A stretch of DNA of 64,000 nt, from contig OY755047.1 in assembly GCA_963576565.1 (NCBI GenBank), positions 30,665,351 through 30,729,350 of the forward strand, written 5' to 3'. Shown in pieces: positions 1 through 11,699 of the stretch. This DNA is from Aspidapion aeneum. Lineage: Eukaryota > Arthropoda > Insecta > Coleoptera > Brentidae. The notes beneath the pieces were generated by a model. The model did not search any database. It was given only the letters and a program-made list of their open reading frames with translations, and had not been told where the DNA came from. The number at the start of each line of letters is the position of its first letter. Positions within the stretch are counted from its first letter, which is position 1. A program made the position numbers and the translations under genes.

Positions 1-3000
1 CACCCTGTATGGGTCACCCAGCATGTCACTTATGATACCCACTCCTTCTTTTATTCTGTATAAAAAGAACATGATATTTTAGAATATAATTCACCTATAG
101 AACTCAATTTAAATCTTCTGTTTTTTCCTACTTAGCTCTATATATTTATAATAGTATACCCTCAAGTAGGTATACCTAAATGAAATACAAATAAATAAAT
201 TAAGGATAGAAAATCAGTTAACAAGGGATATAGTAGTAGTAAAATTTATTTGCATTTATATGAATAATTACATTTTTTACAAATTTTTTTGAACCATAAG
301 GTGAAAAATGCAAAATTTAAAAAAAATAAGCCAGAAAATAAGTGAAGAAACAATAAAAAGTCAAAACAAAAATATCTCAAACCAGGGGGAAACCAGAGTT
401 GAATTTGGTTTCAGTTGGGAATTTTTAAAGTTTGCTTTTACAAAAACTAATCAAAATGTAGGATTGTAGACATATTATAATTACCTATTTATGGAACACT
501 AATAAAATATATCTACCCAGCTAAATTTAGGTACAGCAAACATGTAATTCAAGTAAAAACCTTTTTTATAAATAAATCAAGTCTAATTTGAATTAACTTA
601 ATGCCCAATAGACAAATTTAGTACCTAATTAATTTTTTATCTCCATCACCATATGAAAGATAGAAAATAGTGCATTACATTGCTGGAAAAGCAAGCCTTC
701 GCAAACACAAAATAAAAACTGGCATAATTTTACTTTTAAGTACATCATAAATGGGGCCTTATTACCTTACCTCTTTGTATAAAAATCTACAATAATTCAG
801 CGAATTTCATGGCAAAATTTTCGCTTACAAAAATCCGAATAGGCAAATTTTGACAACGAAAAATAACACTATGGTTTCCAACAGTACTTTCTTTCGAAAG
901 GTACTGTTTCCATGGAAAAACACATAGGGCACTTGTCGACAACCTGTTGATAATTTTTTAACTTTTTAATGCCAAATTTTGGAAGCTTCTAACGTCTTGA
1001 TTTCTAGACCAAACTTACCGAATTTAATATCAAAAATTAGCTAAATTCTTGCTCTAAACAATCATACAAATAATACAGGAGTATCACTAAAATGAAATAA
1101 GCAATAGCGAAAAAAACACAGTATACAACAAGGGGCCAGTAAACGAAGCGGCTAATTTTCATATTGTGAGGTTATGTTATCGAAGGCATCTCGTTTATTC
1201 GGACCAATCAGGAAACGCGAAAAACCATGGATGGCCAATCGCATGCGGCTATTTTAATTTTACCGCGCTGGAATCCCAAAGCGAAGGGGAACGGGATTCT
1301 TTTCTCAAGTCGCCTGCGAATACGATATAGGTAGGATCTAGACAAGGAAATCTTCCCTCGTCGGTTAGGATAATTTTTAAACCTTTGCGAAGCCTGATTC
1401 TACAGAAAAATTTCCTCTAGTTAGTAAGCTAATCTACAATTTATAGATGTATTACAGATTATAGCTATTTCTTTGAAATTATTTTAATTTTAAATATACC
1501 TACACATGCAGCACCCCCATTTATACAAGGCCATTCAACACCTTACCAAGCCAAACAGAACTAAACCAAAAGCGGCTTCACTACCCCTACTATCTATTGT
1601 AAAGTGGTATTCTCTCTGGATACTACTTTATCAGTAGGTTTGAAATGGAACTAACTAGCAAAACTTTAATTTTAAAAAACTCTTTTTAATGACATCAACT
1701 ATCATTCCAAAATTATTCCTGACAACCTCTTATATATGTAAATCAAAGACAAGGTCAACACAATAAAAATATTACCTTGCACACAAAACAGGGTGAAAAC
1801 ACTTCTTCACACTATCCTCTAGATAAAACGTCGTCGAACGAATGTCTTAATTAAATAAGTTAAAATACATAAATCCAATAATATATTAATGCAGTGCGTG
1901 TCGGATTGGCCACCGAGCAAATGCCTGGGTCCGAGGTGCCCCCTTAATAGTTTGAGGTGATAAGTTAGTGTTAATGTTCTTTACGAACGAACGGCATTTT
2001 TGGTTGTTGGTTCTTAGCAGATCCGTCGATCCTCTTGCTACTTTTACTTTCAGAGCCCTTGTGTGCTCCACTGCGCAAATCTATGGCGACAGTGAAGCTA
2101 TATTTTTTACGTAAAAGTAATTCATGAATAAAATACTACACCGGCCCACCAGCTTAAAAGTTTGGTATGGGCCCCCCATTGAGAAATGAAATATTTTTTG
2201 ACCAAACCTTTTATTTTGGTTGTCGTCTAGTTTTCAAATGTTGGTCAGTTTTTAAAGGGAGGACCTTTTTTTAAGGTCCCAGTCTGATGAGGATTTAGTG
2301 TACGTTTACAACGGGAATGGGACAATTCGCCGCAATCGACTCGCCGCCGGACCAATTTGTTGCTGGGACAACTTGTAGCCACCGTGGTTTATTATTTCTT
2401 CTAGTAAACACCTTTTGTTTATTTGTATTTTTTTTTAATTATTAGGATTATGTTTCCTAACTATTGACCAAAGTTACAAAAGGAGGCTGGATGGCGAAAA
2501 GGCCGCTTCATGTGCCTATAGTCGCCAGGCCTTGAGCTTATACCCCAAACTACTATAGTACAACTACAAAAGGAGAACAAGGACTCATAGGGAGGCTAAT
2601 TTAGGAAAAAAAGTTGTTGACCCCAAAACAAAAAAAAATGCAACTGAACCGAACCAATTGCCCTAAAGACCCAACGCTCTTTAGATTTTGAAATAAAACA
2701 AAAACGAAAAAAAAATTTTAAGCATTTTAATAGGGCAGTAATTGCTGCGCCAAGTGCCAATAATTTTCAACCTAACGAACAGTTTTTTTATTACATTTTA
2801 AATGAATTAGAAAAATATATAAATATTGGTTCATTCAAAAAAATTTTTGCCTTAAGAAAAAAAATCTATGTGGATAATACACTACATGGACAGCAGGCTT
2901 GAGATATGGGTTAATTAAATTAAGTTTAGTAATTCTGATGGTGGTGCTATGTATGTTCCCTCTGAAAACCAGTTTGAGATTAGAGACCATAGGTGCAGTT

Positions 3001-3584
3001 TTTTTTCTGAATGGAATAAATAAATTTGTTCTCAATATCAAAAATTGAGAAACACTGTCAAAGATTTGATTTAAGCAATGACTACAGAACAAGATTATTG
3101 ATTTTAGTGTCAAAATGTTTTTGTTCCTAAAAAAATTAATATCCTGATCGAAAATGGTAAACAAAATAAGTACCTAATAATAAACAAAACAATGTATATT
3201 GTTAATTTAAATAAATATACAACATTTTTTACATTAAATATAAATATCATGATCTAACAAGATTTTAAGTATATGGCTAGAGAAATATATATATTTTTAC
3301 AATTTGAGCATCAGATTTTTTTAAATTATCATACTAGAACAACATGGTGGAAACTTTTTTACAAGGATTGATATAATTACCTATATTAATTTGAAGTCTA
3401 AAACAACATGATTGTCTACATATTTTAAATGATAAAAAGGAACAAAAGTATAATATACAGTCTATACAAAAGAATGGGTAAAAGCTCGGGTAAAAGTAAG
3501 TAAAAAAAAAATTCCTACTAAAAATCCTAATATCAGACTGGAAAAAGATAGTCAATTTGGTTTTACCTACAGTTAAGACAGTAT
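1..3584. other. No recognisable gene; AT-rich intergenic DNA
   Basis: I see no protein family, RNA gene or clear transposon in this stretch. The short open frames are hydrophobic translations of AT-rich DNA without recognisable motifs. Two GC-richer patches (about 1140-1340 and 2290-2400) contain CCAAT/ATTGG-type words, but no gene start could be tied to them. Part of the left end must be 3' flank of Mpc1, which is read towards it. Confidence 0.5.
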
Positions 3585-4129
3585 TTATTGAACTTTTTCT
3601 TTTGATTCAAATTTGTTATTGAGGAATCTTGTCATTTGTACTAATTGAGCTCCTTCATTTGTAAAGTGGCAAGCAAACAGAAGCATATTTCTTGGCTGAA
3701 CCTTCCAGGCAAACCTCATGAACATTGCTGAGTATAATAATAATGCTAAAATAAAAAAACATTAAACAAACTCTCTTTTGCTACAAAGTTACCATGGCAA
3801 ACAATAATATAAAAAACCACCATATTGTCATTATATAACCAAAATGACTAAATCAAACACTCACCTGTGGTCATTTTCCCACTGATAAACTTTGGGTCCT
3901 TTTTAAAGTCGGCAATGGCAGCTATCGGGATGCCCCAGTTTGCAACAGGGCCCCAAAAATGGGTGCTAAAATAATAAAATAAAGTAGGGTTATGTATTTA
4001 TTAGGAGTAAGTTGGACAATTAATTCATATGTATGGGGAAATTATTTTTTTTAAGACTTACCTCATTAAATAATCCCTAAACTCTTTGGATTTGAGTTGA
4101 TCTTTAAGTTTTGAAGCCAATCTACTCAT
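3585..4129 (-). CDS. Mpc1: Mitochondrial pyruvate carrier subunit 1, complete, 3 coding exons
   Basis: This encodes MPC1, the inner mitochondrial membrane protein that with MPC2 forms the heterodimer importing pyruvate into the matrix. Coding exons on the minus strand are 4062-4129, 3865-3965 and 3585-3745 (68+101+161 nt = 109 aa plus stop), all with GT-AG introns. The product starts [20 protein letters not shown]. It continues with the family signature [19 protein letters not shown], then the [10 protein letters not shown] loop, and a last exon with [12 protein letters not shown] and CHFTNEGAQ. These are hallmarks of MPC1 rather than MPC2. The length equals the usual 105-110 aa. The ATG at 4127-4129 fits the conserved amphipathic N terminus. 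The gene lies about 750 bp downstream of RpS23 on the same strand. An AATAAA overlaps the stop codon (about 3584-3589) and may serve as poly(A) signal. Identity is from family knowledge, the exon structure from the sequence. Confidence 0.95.
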
Positions 4130-4902
4130 TTTTGGATGTTTTTTACGACAAATTTAAAAAGAAACTAAAAATTTGATATGGCAAGGTTATTGGCTGCTAC
4201 TGTAAGGTCAATCAGGTTTGTTGCATTTAATTAAAAGCCAAAAAAATTGTTATTTTAAAACGCTGATAATTTTGAATATTTAAAAACATTTAAATTCTTA
4301 AGACATCCCTGCCAAGTCAGCTGTGCCATGACGTTACCACAGAATATCAAAGGTCGACATTTTCTAATCTTAAAAAATTATGGCTGAAAGGCTTTCTATT
4401 TGGGGGCTGTTCCTAAATTAAGCCAACTAATCAGTAATTTAAATAGGATGACGTTTTAGCATTGTTTGATGAATATATTATATTCTATAATCTTTGGTTT
4501 GATGGAGATTTTTGAATCAGTAGTTATTTATTTTAATCAATGATCTTCCAGTAGTCTTATTTAAAAATTATATTTTACTTTTAATGCTTTAATAAAATAG
4601 CATGTGACCCTTAGAGTAATAATATATATTACTCTGAGATGTGACCTATAAAATTAAGGACTTAAAATGGTATTTGTAATCCATGTTAAGCTTTTAACTG
4701 TAATAAAAAAGTACCATTTTAATCCCTAAAGAATTCTGCCATAATAGGTAAAAAAATAATTTTTTTTTAAATTTAAAAGACAATTTGCTATTTTAATTTA
4801 CCATGGAAATTTTTTCAAAGAAACCACATGTACAGAAAAAATCACAGATTTTTATTCTGACAATGACAAATAAAACAACAACTAAAGTTTTTAAACTTGC
4901 AT

Positions 4903-4908
4903 TTTATT
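4903..4908 (-). terminator. RpS23 poly(A) signal AATAAA
   Basis: The minus strand reads AATAAA 49 nt after the RpS23 stop codon (4957-4959). It is the first canonical hexamer downstream and suits the short 3'UTR typical of ribosomal protein genes. Confidence 0.6.
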
Positions 4909-4956
4909 GAAACACAAGTTTAATTATAAAATTTAAAAATTAAAAAATTTTGTCAC

Positions 4957-6457
4957 TTAAGACCTTGGCCTTTCCTTCTTTTCTTTGTACAGGGCTAGAA
5001 GTGATACATTGGCAACCTTTACAACCTAAAAAAAAAAACATTAGTTAAAGGATAATACTAAAATTGCAAAAAAAAATAATTAAAAACAAAACTTCAGATA
5101 ATGTAGGTAAAGTTATCACAAGGCTTTCATAAGATTTGATGTTTTCATCATTTTGGAAAATATTCAAATAAACAAGGTTAACATTAGTCATTTGAAAACT
5201 TACCTTAAACCTAACTCCAGGAATATCACCAACAGCATGACCTTTACGACCAAATCCTGCAACTAAGACTTCATCATTTTCTTCAATGTGATTAAGGCAA
5301 CCATCTCTAGGTACAAAAGCTGTGATTTTCTTTCCATTTTTTATGAGCTGAACCCTCACACACTTGCGGATGGCAGAGTTGGGCTGTTTGGCTTCAACTC
5401 CTCTGAAAGAAACGCAAAAATTCACTAACACAAAGTTCAAAATAATAAGAAATTGTTTACTTATTATAGGAAACTATAGTTAAAATAAATTTTGCAAAAT
5501 CACTTGCTAATTGTTGCAGACAGCTACCAATTCGCACAGAATTCTCCTGTGATTGGCCGTTAAGTGGACACCATTCACCAGGAAATCCTGCCCAAACTAG
5601 CAACTAATGTTCTTCCATAATGCAGCTTCAAAACAAATTAACAAAACTATTGTTGGGCCCATATCAGAGTGGTTAATCAACTGAGACGACTACCCAATGG
5701 TTCAGGGCTCTTATTTATCTAGCATTAGTTACACAGAAACCTTTTTTAATATAAAAGGTTTCTCAAGAACAATGCAAAACTTTTGAAATTCTAATATTAA
5801 AGAGCAAAATTAAACTTACAGAAAACTTACACTTTTTCCAAGACAATTCCCTTGGCATGAGAAGCTCCACCAAAAGGATTAGCCTTCCATCTTGTTCCCA
5901 AATGAGCCTTTTTGTAGTCTTTGTCAGCCCACCTTTGTTCTCTACGGTGATTTACATATTTCCTAGCTGTTTTAAGACCACGGGGTTTACCTACAAAATA
6001 CAATAAAATGTAGTCAAATCAAATAATTTAATTTAAGCACCACACTAATGGGAAAGTCCTTTTATTGATCCAAAAAAACCCACCTTTATAAATATAACCC
6101 AACTTTTTGGAATACTAACCAAAACTTAGAAATAATCAAATTCTTTACGAAAATAGATTTGCAACATGAATAGCAGTTAGTAATTAAATCCTTTTTATCA
6201 AAAAAAACTACAAAAAAATTGAACAGTTTCGAGGATGATTGAAGATACTGTTTTGCGTTTATTTATCTCCGGCCATTGCACTTTTCATACCAATGAATTT
6301 ATCTCAAAATTACGCACTTTTTGCGACAGTTTGAAAAAAAAATTAAATTAGATCAAATAAAGGAAACTCTGCGCTTTTAATTACACCCAATTTTCACTAG
6401 TAGTAACAATATTCTTGGCGAAAATTCGAAAAATTAACTGGAAAAACACTCACCCAT
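4957..6457 (-). CDS. RpS23: 40S ribosomal protein S23 (uS12), complete, 4 coding exons
   Basis: This is a component of the small ribosomal subunit decoding centre. Coding exons on the minus strand are 6454-6457 (only ATGG), 5831-5990, 5204-5402 and 4957-5025. They sum to 432 nt, i.e. 143 aa plus stop, exactly the eukaryotic uS12 length. Exon 2 opens with [20 protein letters not shown]. Exon 3 carries [15 protein letters not shown], whose proline is the known prolyl-hydroxylation site in this family, and [16 protein letters not shown]. Exon 4 ends KEKKERPRS. All introns are GT-AG. The split start codon exon of only four coding bases is common in ribosomal protein genes. The leader upstream of the ATG is pyrimidine-rich, as expected for a TOP mRNA. 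Introns 2 and 3 hold candidate snoRNAs (separate entries). Confidence 0.98.
5087..5156 (-). ncRNA. Candidate box C/D snoRNA in RpS23 intron 3
   Basis: On the host-gene strand the intron contains box C ATGATGA (plus 5145-5151) and box D CTGA (plus 5094-5097), about 47 nt apart. Flanking bases CAAA and TTTG can pair to form the terminal stem, so the unit is about 70 nt. An internal GTGATAA resembles box C'. The bases directly upstream of box D are complementary to AATGTAGGTAA, which the plus strand shows at 5100-5110. From memory that word lies in a strongly conserved part of eukaryotic large-subunit rRNA. Ribosomal protein introns are classic snoRNA hosts. Boxes and stem are seen; the 28S target is recalled and inferred. 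Confidence 0.6.
5509..5600 (-). ncRNA. Possible H/ACA snoRNA 3' hairpin in RpS23 intron 2
   Basis: On the minus strand a GCAG/CTGC lower stem encloses an internal loop and an upper hairpin (CCAAT...ATTGG closed further by CACAG/CTGTG). It is followed directly by AACAATT, which could be an ACA box at plus 5512-5514. An H-box-like ACATTA lies upstream (plus 5605-5610). I could not fold a convincing 5' hairpin, so this is tentative; an unrelated intronic hairpin is the alternative. Confidence 0.25.
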
Positions 6458-6560
6458 GTTGACTTCGTGCGACTTTCCGCAAAAAAGAAATAAAAGACGG
6501 ACAGACCACAGAACAACGGAGAGACGGATGGAAAATGTCAAATTTACCTATTTCTAAAAT
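6458..6560 (-). promoter_or_regulatory. RpS23 5' leader and probable TOP-type start region
   Basis: Upstream of the RpS23 ATG the minus strand carries CTTTTATTTCTTTTTT, beginning with the C opposite plus 6496. This is the arrangement of a terminal oligopyrimidine start site. No TATA box is obvious, which is usual for ribosomal protein promoters. The exact start is inferred. Confidence 0.4.
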
Positions 6561-6661
6561 ATTTTCCAACCTAGATGGCGCCGCGACGACACGACACTGC
6601 CTTCTAAAATTTTTTAAAAGCTTTTCATTTAGTTGCTATTTTCTGTGGATGTGGCCTAGGC

Positions 6662-6725
6662 TAGAGTCCCTGTGACATATTTAGATATATAATATATCCA
6701 AATATGTCAACATACAGGGACTCTA
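6662..6725. mobile_element. Ultra-short palindromic hAT-like MITE, copy 1 (64 bp)
   Basis: The unit begins TAGAGTCCCTGT and ends ACAGGGACTCTA, nearly fully palindromic. It is flanked by a perfect 8 bp direct repeat GCCTAGGC (6654-6661 and 6726-6733). Eight-base target duplications and TAGAG-type ends are typical of hAT elements. The left arm lacks a few bases (ATGTT) present in the right arm. A second copy with its own 8 bp duplication lies at 62391-62442. Confidence 0.75.
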
Positions 6726-7207
6726 GCCTAGGCTACAGATATAATACCCAGACCTAGGATTTATTTTTTCATGTTTTTGTTCTGATGTAATTTTATAAAA
6801 AAATTTGTAATAAATAAAACTAATGTAGCCGTAATTTTTTGAAATAAAATTTACATACAATAAGCAAATTTTCAAAGTAATTCACAAATCTCTTTTTTTC
6901 TGTGTGCAACTTTAATTTAGAGCTTTCGAATTCCCACTTTGCCTTCGATCTACCTTTACGCAACGTGATTTTCCATTTAACTCTCATACATATTATCACA
7001 TGATTGAAGTAAATCGATCACAGCATTCGTTTTTTGGACAGTTATTTGTCCTCGTACTGCATTGCGCGCGCATTGGGATTTTTTGGATGGTTTTATGACT
7101 GTCGAACGGGATGATGGAACAGACTCATTATAATTAAAAACTAAAATAAAAATAACTGGCTGTCCATGATGGAAAGTATTATCCGCGCAGATTTTTATTT
7201 CTTTATA

Positions 7208-7345
7208 CCCTGTTTCTACCAATGCATGCTACCCCGATTCAAAAAACGCATCAGGTGACACTGCATTTAAAACCGGTACAAAGTCATGGGCCATCACGTG
7301 ATGCGTTTTTTGAATCGGGGTGGGCATGCATTGGTGGAAACAGGG
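7208..7345. mobile_element. Palindromic MITE, family B copy 1
   Basis: Terminal inverted repeats of about 47 bp start CCCTGTTTCTACCAATGCAT and contain the word GATTCAAAAAACGCATCA. They surround a short centre containing AAAACCGG. Both sides are flanked by TATA, a possible target duplication. A diverged relative follows at 7654-7791. Confidence 0.7.
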
Positions 7346-7350
7346 TATAA

Positions 7351-7535
7351 GGCTTTGATTAAGCCGATCACACACAAAAAAACATAACGCGTAAGAAGTT
7401 CAACCTTATGGACTTTTCTTACGTAAATCCAATATGGCCGCTGCTATTCGATCGCTGATTGGTTGAAAGCCCGCTATGCGCCATGCTACGGACTACGTAA
7501 ATTGTGTGTGTGAAGGCCTTTAGCTGAAATCAAAG
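7351..7535. mobile_element. MITE with short terminal inverted repeats, family C
   Basis: The ends GGCTTTGAT...GATCACACACA and TGTGTGTG...ATCAAAGCC are imperfect inverted repeats, with inner ACGTAA words also mirrored. The centre is GC-richer and includes GATTGG. It sits directly beside the family B copy. There is no coding capacity. Confidence 0.45.
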
Positions 7536-7653
7536 CCCAAGAAAAGATAAATTTGCGCGTATAAAACGTCCCAAACCGCTAGTTATTCTTTGCTGGAAAC
7601 TCTAAACTGACATGAAAGCGTTGTATGACAATGTAGGATTTTCGTTGCTAAAG

Positions 7654-7791
7654 CCTAGTTGCCACATATGCGTGCCCGCCCTGATTCAAAAAACGCATCA
7701 CATGACGGGACCTTTGTACCGGTTTTAAATGCAGCGTCACCGATGTGTTTTTTGAATCAGGGTGGGCCAGGGCACGCTGGAAACCGGGTGT
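7654..7791. mobile_element. Palindromic MITE, family B copy 2 (diverged)
   Basis: It shares the inner arms GATTCAAAAAACGCATCA and their complement, plus the AAAACCGG centre in the opposite orientation, with copy 1. The outer termini have drifted (GCGTGCCC... / ...GGGCACGC). Confidence 0.65.
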
Positions 7792-7799
7792 GAAACAAA

Positions 7800-9004
7800 C
7801 TACATCATTTAATACAAAACCGCGTCTTGTGCAGCAAAGTGCTATTTTGCGTATACAAAAGTGTGCGCAAATAGTGGCTTCTTTGCGGTCACTCGTAGAA
7901 AAACAATATTTTGAACTAAATTTATCTATCACGTGACCAGTCGTTGTGTCCAATGTTGTGTCCACAGAACACCGGAACAGTGACCGAGTCTTTCCAAATC
8001 GTGAAGAAGCCCTCTTGGCACCTGACAAAAGATGGCGCTTTGACAATTTTGACAGTAACGTCTTACTCTAACCTCACTTAAACAAAAAAAAATACCATAA
8101 CAAAAAAACGCAATAAAAATCCTTGAAAGCAAAACGTCAGGCTTGAGAAATAAATTAAAATCGAATTAAAATTTATAAATTATAATTTAAACAGGCAAAA
8201 TTGTAAAAAACTCGAAACGCAAAAAGCGTAACTTGTATTGCGACAAACGTATTTCGCTGTACCTAGGTTACATCCTTGGATTGTTTCAAGAAAGATCTGG
8301 TGGTTCTTGATAAAAGGTTTTTTTATATTATTATTTTTAACATGATTCATACAAGTTTACAGTGAATTAATGTATTTATTAAGTAACCTACAAACAGTAG
8401 AAGCTATTTTGGTTATTTACTTATCTTTTAATGCATGAATGTAAGTGCTATTTTTACAGATATTCCTATCTCTCATATTTACTTAAATCTTTTTAGTACA
8501 TTTTTACATGGTACTTGCAAGTGGGCATGAGAGTTGTGGCAAAGAAAAGAGATGAATTTGACACACAGGAAGAACAATGAAAGGCCACATTTTGCTAGTT
8601 GGGTTTTTATACATAATATTTTTCTTTTTAAAAAGCAACACCTTTTGGTAACTAAACAAACATTTAAAAATACTGCATACACAGAAAAAAACAATAAAGT
8701 TTAATAAAAAAACTGAGAAAAAATGTTTTCCTTAATATTTATTGTTATTAGAAATTTATCAATTTTCCTGTGTGCTTAGTAGTTTTTTTTTATTATGCAT
8801 TAAATGATGAGTACCTATCTAGTAAGTTTCGCTTATGTCTAGTTACACATAAGTCCTCAGTTAGCAGTGCAAAGTGTCTAGTACAAAAATTGTGTTAATT
8901 AGATGCTAAATTTAATGCTTTTATACTTTTAGTTTTAGTCTGTACTGCCAACTACTCATTAAAGATTGCAGTGCTTTATATCAATTTATATCAACATGCT
9001 CTAA
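7800..9004. other. Gap: no gene seen; possible upstream region of Crag
   Basis: I see no coding exon here. Because the first Crag coding exon begins at 13588 immediately after repeats, a noncoding 5' exon could lie upstream. The GC-richer stretch at about 7940-8280 is one candidate. Nothing in the sequence decides it. Confidence 0.25.
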
Positions 9005-10080
9005 GAAGTTCAAGTTCAAAAAAGCTTTATTGTCCAAAATTACCTATAGAAATTTATTGACAAAGCAAATACTCTTTTAAAAAATTAATAATAATTATTA
9101 TTTTATATAAAATCAAAGACTAGTGTATGCATTCCTTAAAAAAGTGAGAGTAAGTGTATTTAATATTCAAAAAATTGAGAGTGAGAATTCACATCTCTCC
9201 CAGTCGGGACCAATAGAAATGAGGAATCTTAGGAAGAACACATGCATAATTTGAGGTTCCTCTGATTTTGAGGGAGTACTCCCTCTCACTCATTCAGGAA
9301 CCCATTCACAGTACAAAACAAAAAAAAACTTAAGAACTACATAAATAAATTTTAAAAAAATTAAAATATATTAGAAGATATTTAAAAAATAAAAAATAAA
9401 AGCAAAACAAGAAAACATATCTTTAACTTAAGTATTTGTACACACATTAAAACAATTTACAAGTAAAAAGTCCCAATCCAAAAGACAATTAAGCAATAGA
9501 AAACTAAATTTGAATTTAAATTATATCACAGAGCATTTTACTTATTAACGAAATCAACAGAACCATAGATAAACAAATAATAAATCAACATAAAAAAAAA
9601 GAGTAGAAGTAAAGTAAAGTAGTAAGCACATGAATTGTATACTCAGACATTAAAAAAAAATAAATAAATAAAATGATAAAAATAAAAAACAACAAAAAAA
9701 AATGGGAAAAAAAATATACTAAATATTTATTTAAAAGAGAAAAAAAAATCAAAAACTACAATTAAAAAAAAAATAAATAAAATAAAATAAAAACTACAAT
9801 AAAGCATATTCATTCATAAAATTCTCGGAGACTGTAAAATGCTTTGGTTAATAAAAATTTCTTTAGGTGAGTGTGAAACGTTCTATGTTCATTTAAAGTT
9901 CTTATGTTTTCCAGCAGTTTATTAAACAATTTTATTCCCTCATAGATTATGGAATGTTTTGTAAGTTCTAATTTTGGAATTGGGAGAGGCAAGCTGTGGT
10001 TTCTAAAACTATAGTGATCTTCTCTGGAAAATCCATTAAACTTTTTAAATCTCAGAGACGCTACTTTCAAGATAAAAACA
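9005..10080 (-). pseudogene. 3' end of a non-LTR retrotransposon (5'-truncated copy)
   Basis: The minus-strand frame at 9810-10070 reads like the C terminus of the polymerase ORF of the element at 14475-17320. Both share LPIP, the KHSIIYEGIKL / [10 protein letters not shown] block and the LTKAFYS / ITKAFYS end. The 3' end (plus 9010-9035) carries GCTTTATTGTC as in that element, followed on the minus strand by a tandem TTGAAC tail, as in CR1/L3-like elements. The long A-rich stretch 9350-9800 is its 3'UTR or later expansion. Confidence 0.7.
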
Positions 10081-10305
10081 CAGGGTACTGTCAGTATCTG
10101 TTCACATACAAAAATGGGTCTACAACTCTCCCCACAATTTACTTAAAAAGAAGACAGCAGTAGGGTCAAAAAGGTTGGAAAGTGCTAATTAAATGACTGC
10201 TATTAGCTGGTAGTTAGCAGTAAAGGCTCTAACTTCAAAAACTATAAAAGCATTTAATTTGGAAACTTGGCACTTAATTTGCACTAATTTTTTTGCACTA
10301 GTGAG

Positions 10306-11690
10306 TGAGAAATTTGGGTCACCCCATAATTTTCAATTATTTTAAACATATTTAGTTTTTTTGATTTGGTTCGGTGTTAACATGGTTTACTAACTTTAAC
10401 CAATGGTTTTGGAGTAATAGCTTATTTAAAAAATGCTTTTTGTTGGTTGTTCAAACTTTATTAAAAGCACTTAATTAAAATTTGAATTTCATATGCTTTT
10501 ATTTGGAACAAAATTAATTTTAAGGCCTTTAGTAGGAAGTATTTCCTCTTCTGGCAGTGATAACAGCTTGCAAATGGCATGCTTGTTGTCCCATTCCTGC
10601 ACCAGTATGTTGCAAAGGTCTATAGAATTCCTGGGGGCAGCACATGTCTTTATAATTTTCTTCACATCTCATCGCAAACATGCAATATAGGATTTAAATT
10701 TGGACTTGGAGCAGGCCGAGAAACAAATCACCTGATTTGAACCTCATTAAGATAATCAGTTACTATTCAAGCAGTCTGGGGCTGTGCATTATCATGCATA
10801 AAAGTTGCATCTTCTCCAAGAATCCCCATGCACAGTACAACATGATCTTCTTGAACCTCTATGTACCTATACATGGTCAATGTCCCATTCTGGATAAAGA
10901 TTAACTCTATGCAAGCCGAGTGTGAGCTTCAAAATATTTGCCTCCCCATGCCTTACTTACTTACTTTCTATATTGCTTCTAAAAAATTTTTTTTTCAAAT
11001 TTTTATAGCAAGAAGTTCTGCTTACAACTAGTTTTTATCCCTAGTAAAAAAAAAATATATCAGATAGGTATATAACATAACTATATACATAACATAACCA
11101 CAACCAAATGAAGCATATCTCTGGCCTGGTCGCCGCCACACTCTTACATGTCTATCTGAGCCTGTGAGACTGAATCGCGATTCATTAGAAAACAATTTGA
11201 ACAGATGATCCAGCAGCATGGAGTCGCCTCCTAACTCTCCAGCCACTTATGTTTACATTTCTCATTTCTTGCAGATAATTGCAAAGGGAAACTGCTGTGA
11301 CTCTTGGGTTTCTCAAAGCACTGAAATGAGATAGTAGTTATCTCTAGCTGTTGTAGAACTTCTTTGTCATGAACCAGTTCTTAGACTAAACAGATCAGTC
11401 TCAAACCAAAGTTTTTGGCAGTTTCGCGCTGATCGCGGTCATCTTCTATAACCGCAACATCAGCATTTATAGCCATTTTAATACATTTTCAATGAAAACA
11501 CTATGCATAGAGAGATAAAATCACAGAAATAAAAAAAATATTTTAATTGTTTTTAGAAACTTGGGGATGGACCCTTTTTTTGTTAAACACTTATCAAAAC
11601 AAAAAAAAAATGTTTTTACAATCACAACATACCCTTTGTATAAAGTTAGTAAACTCAGTGACCCGAATTTCCCCCCCCCCTGTTGCTTTT
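10306..11690 (-). mobile_element. Degenerate Tc1-type DNA transposon
   Basis: The minus-strand frames contain recognisable Tc1 transposase pieces: FSNESRFSLTGSDRHVRVWR near 11110-11200, FMHDNA near 10790, and a stop-interrupted SPNLNP-type segment near 10700. The ends show inverted related words (GAAATTTGGGTCACC at 10310 and GGTGACCCGAATTTC-like at 11660; inner TTTACTAACTTTA / TAAAGTTAGTAAA). Multiple stops and frameshifts make it nonfunctional. The exact ends are approximate. Confidence 0.7.
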
Positions 11691-11699
11691 AAACTTAAC

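Noticed and set aside
2835..3164. Open frame of 109 codons on the minus strand downstream of Mpc1
   Set aside because: Composition is that of translated AT-rich DNA, there are no motifs, and no splice or expression context.
5641..5710. tRNA-like word GTGGTTAATCAACTGAGACG in RpS23 intron 2
   Set aside because: No B box or acceptor pairing could be found.
6977..7222. 81-codon minus-strand frame
   Set aside because: Its start lies inside the palindromic MITE at 7208 and no family is recognisable; more likely chance.
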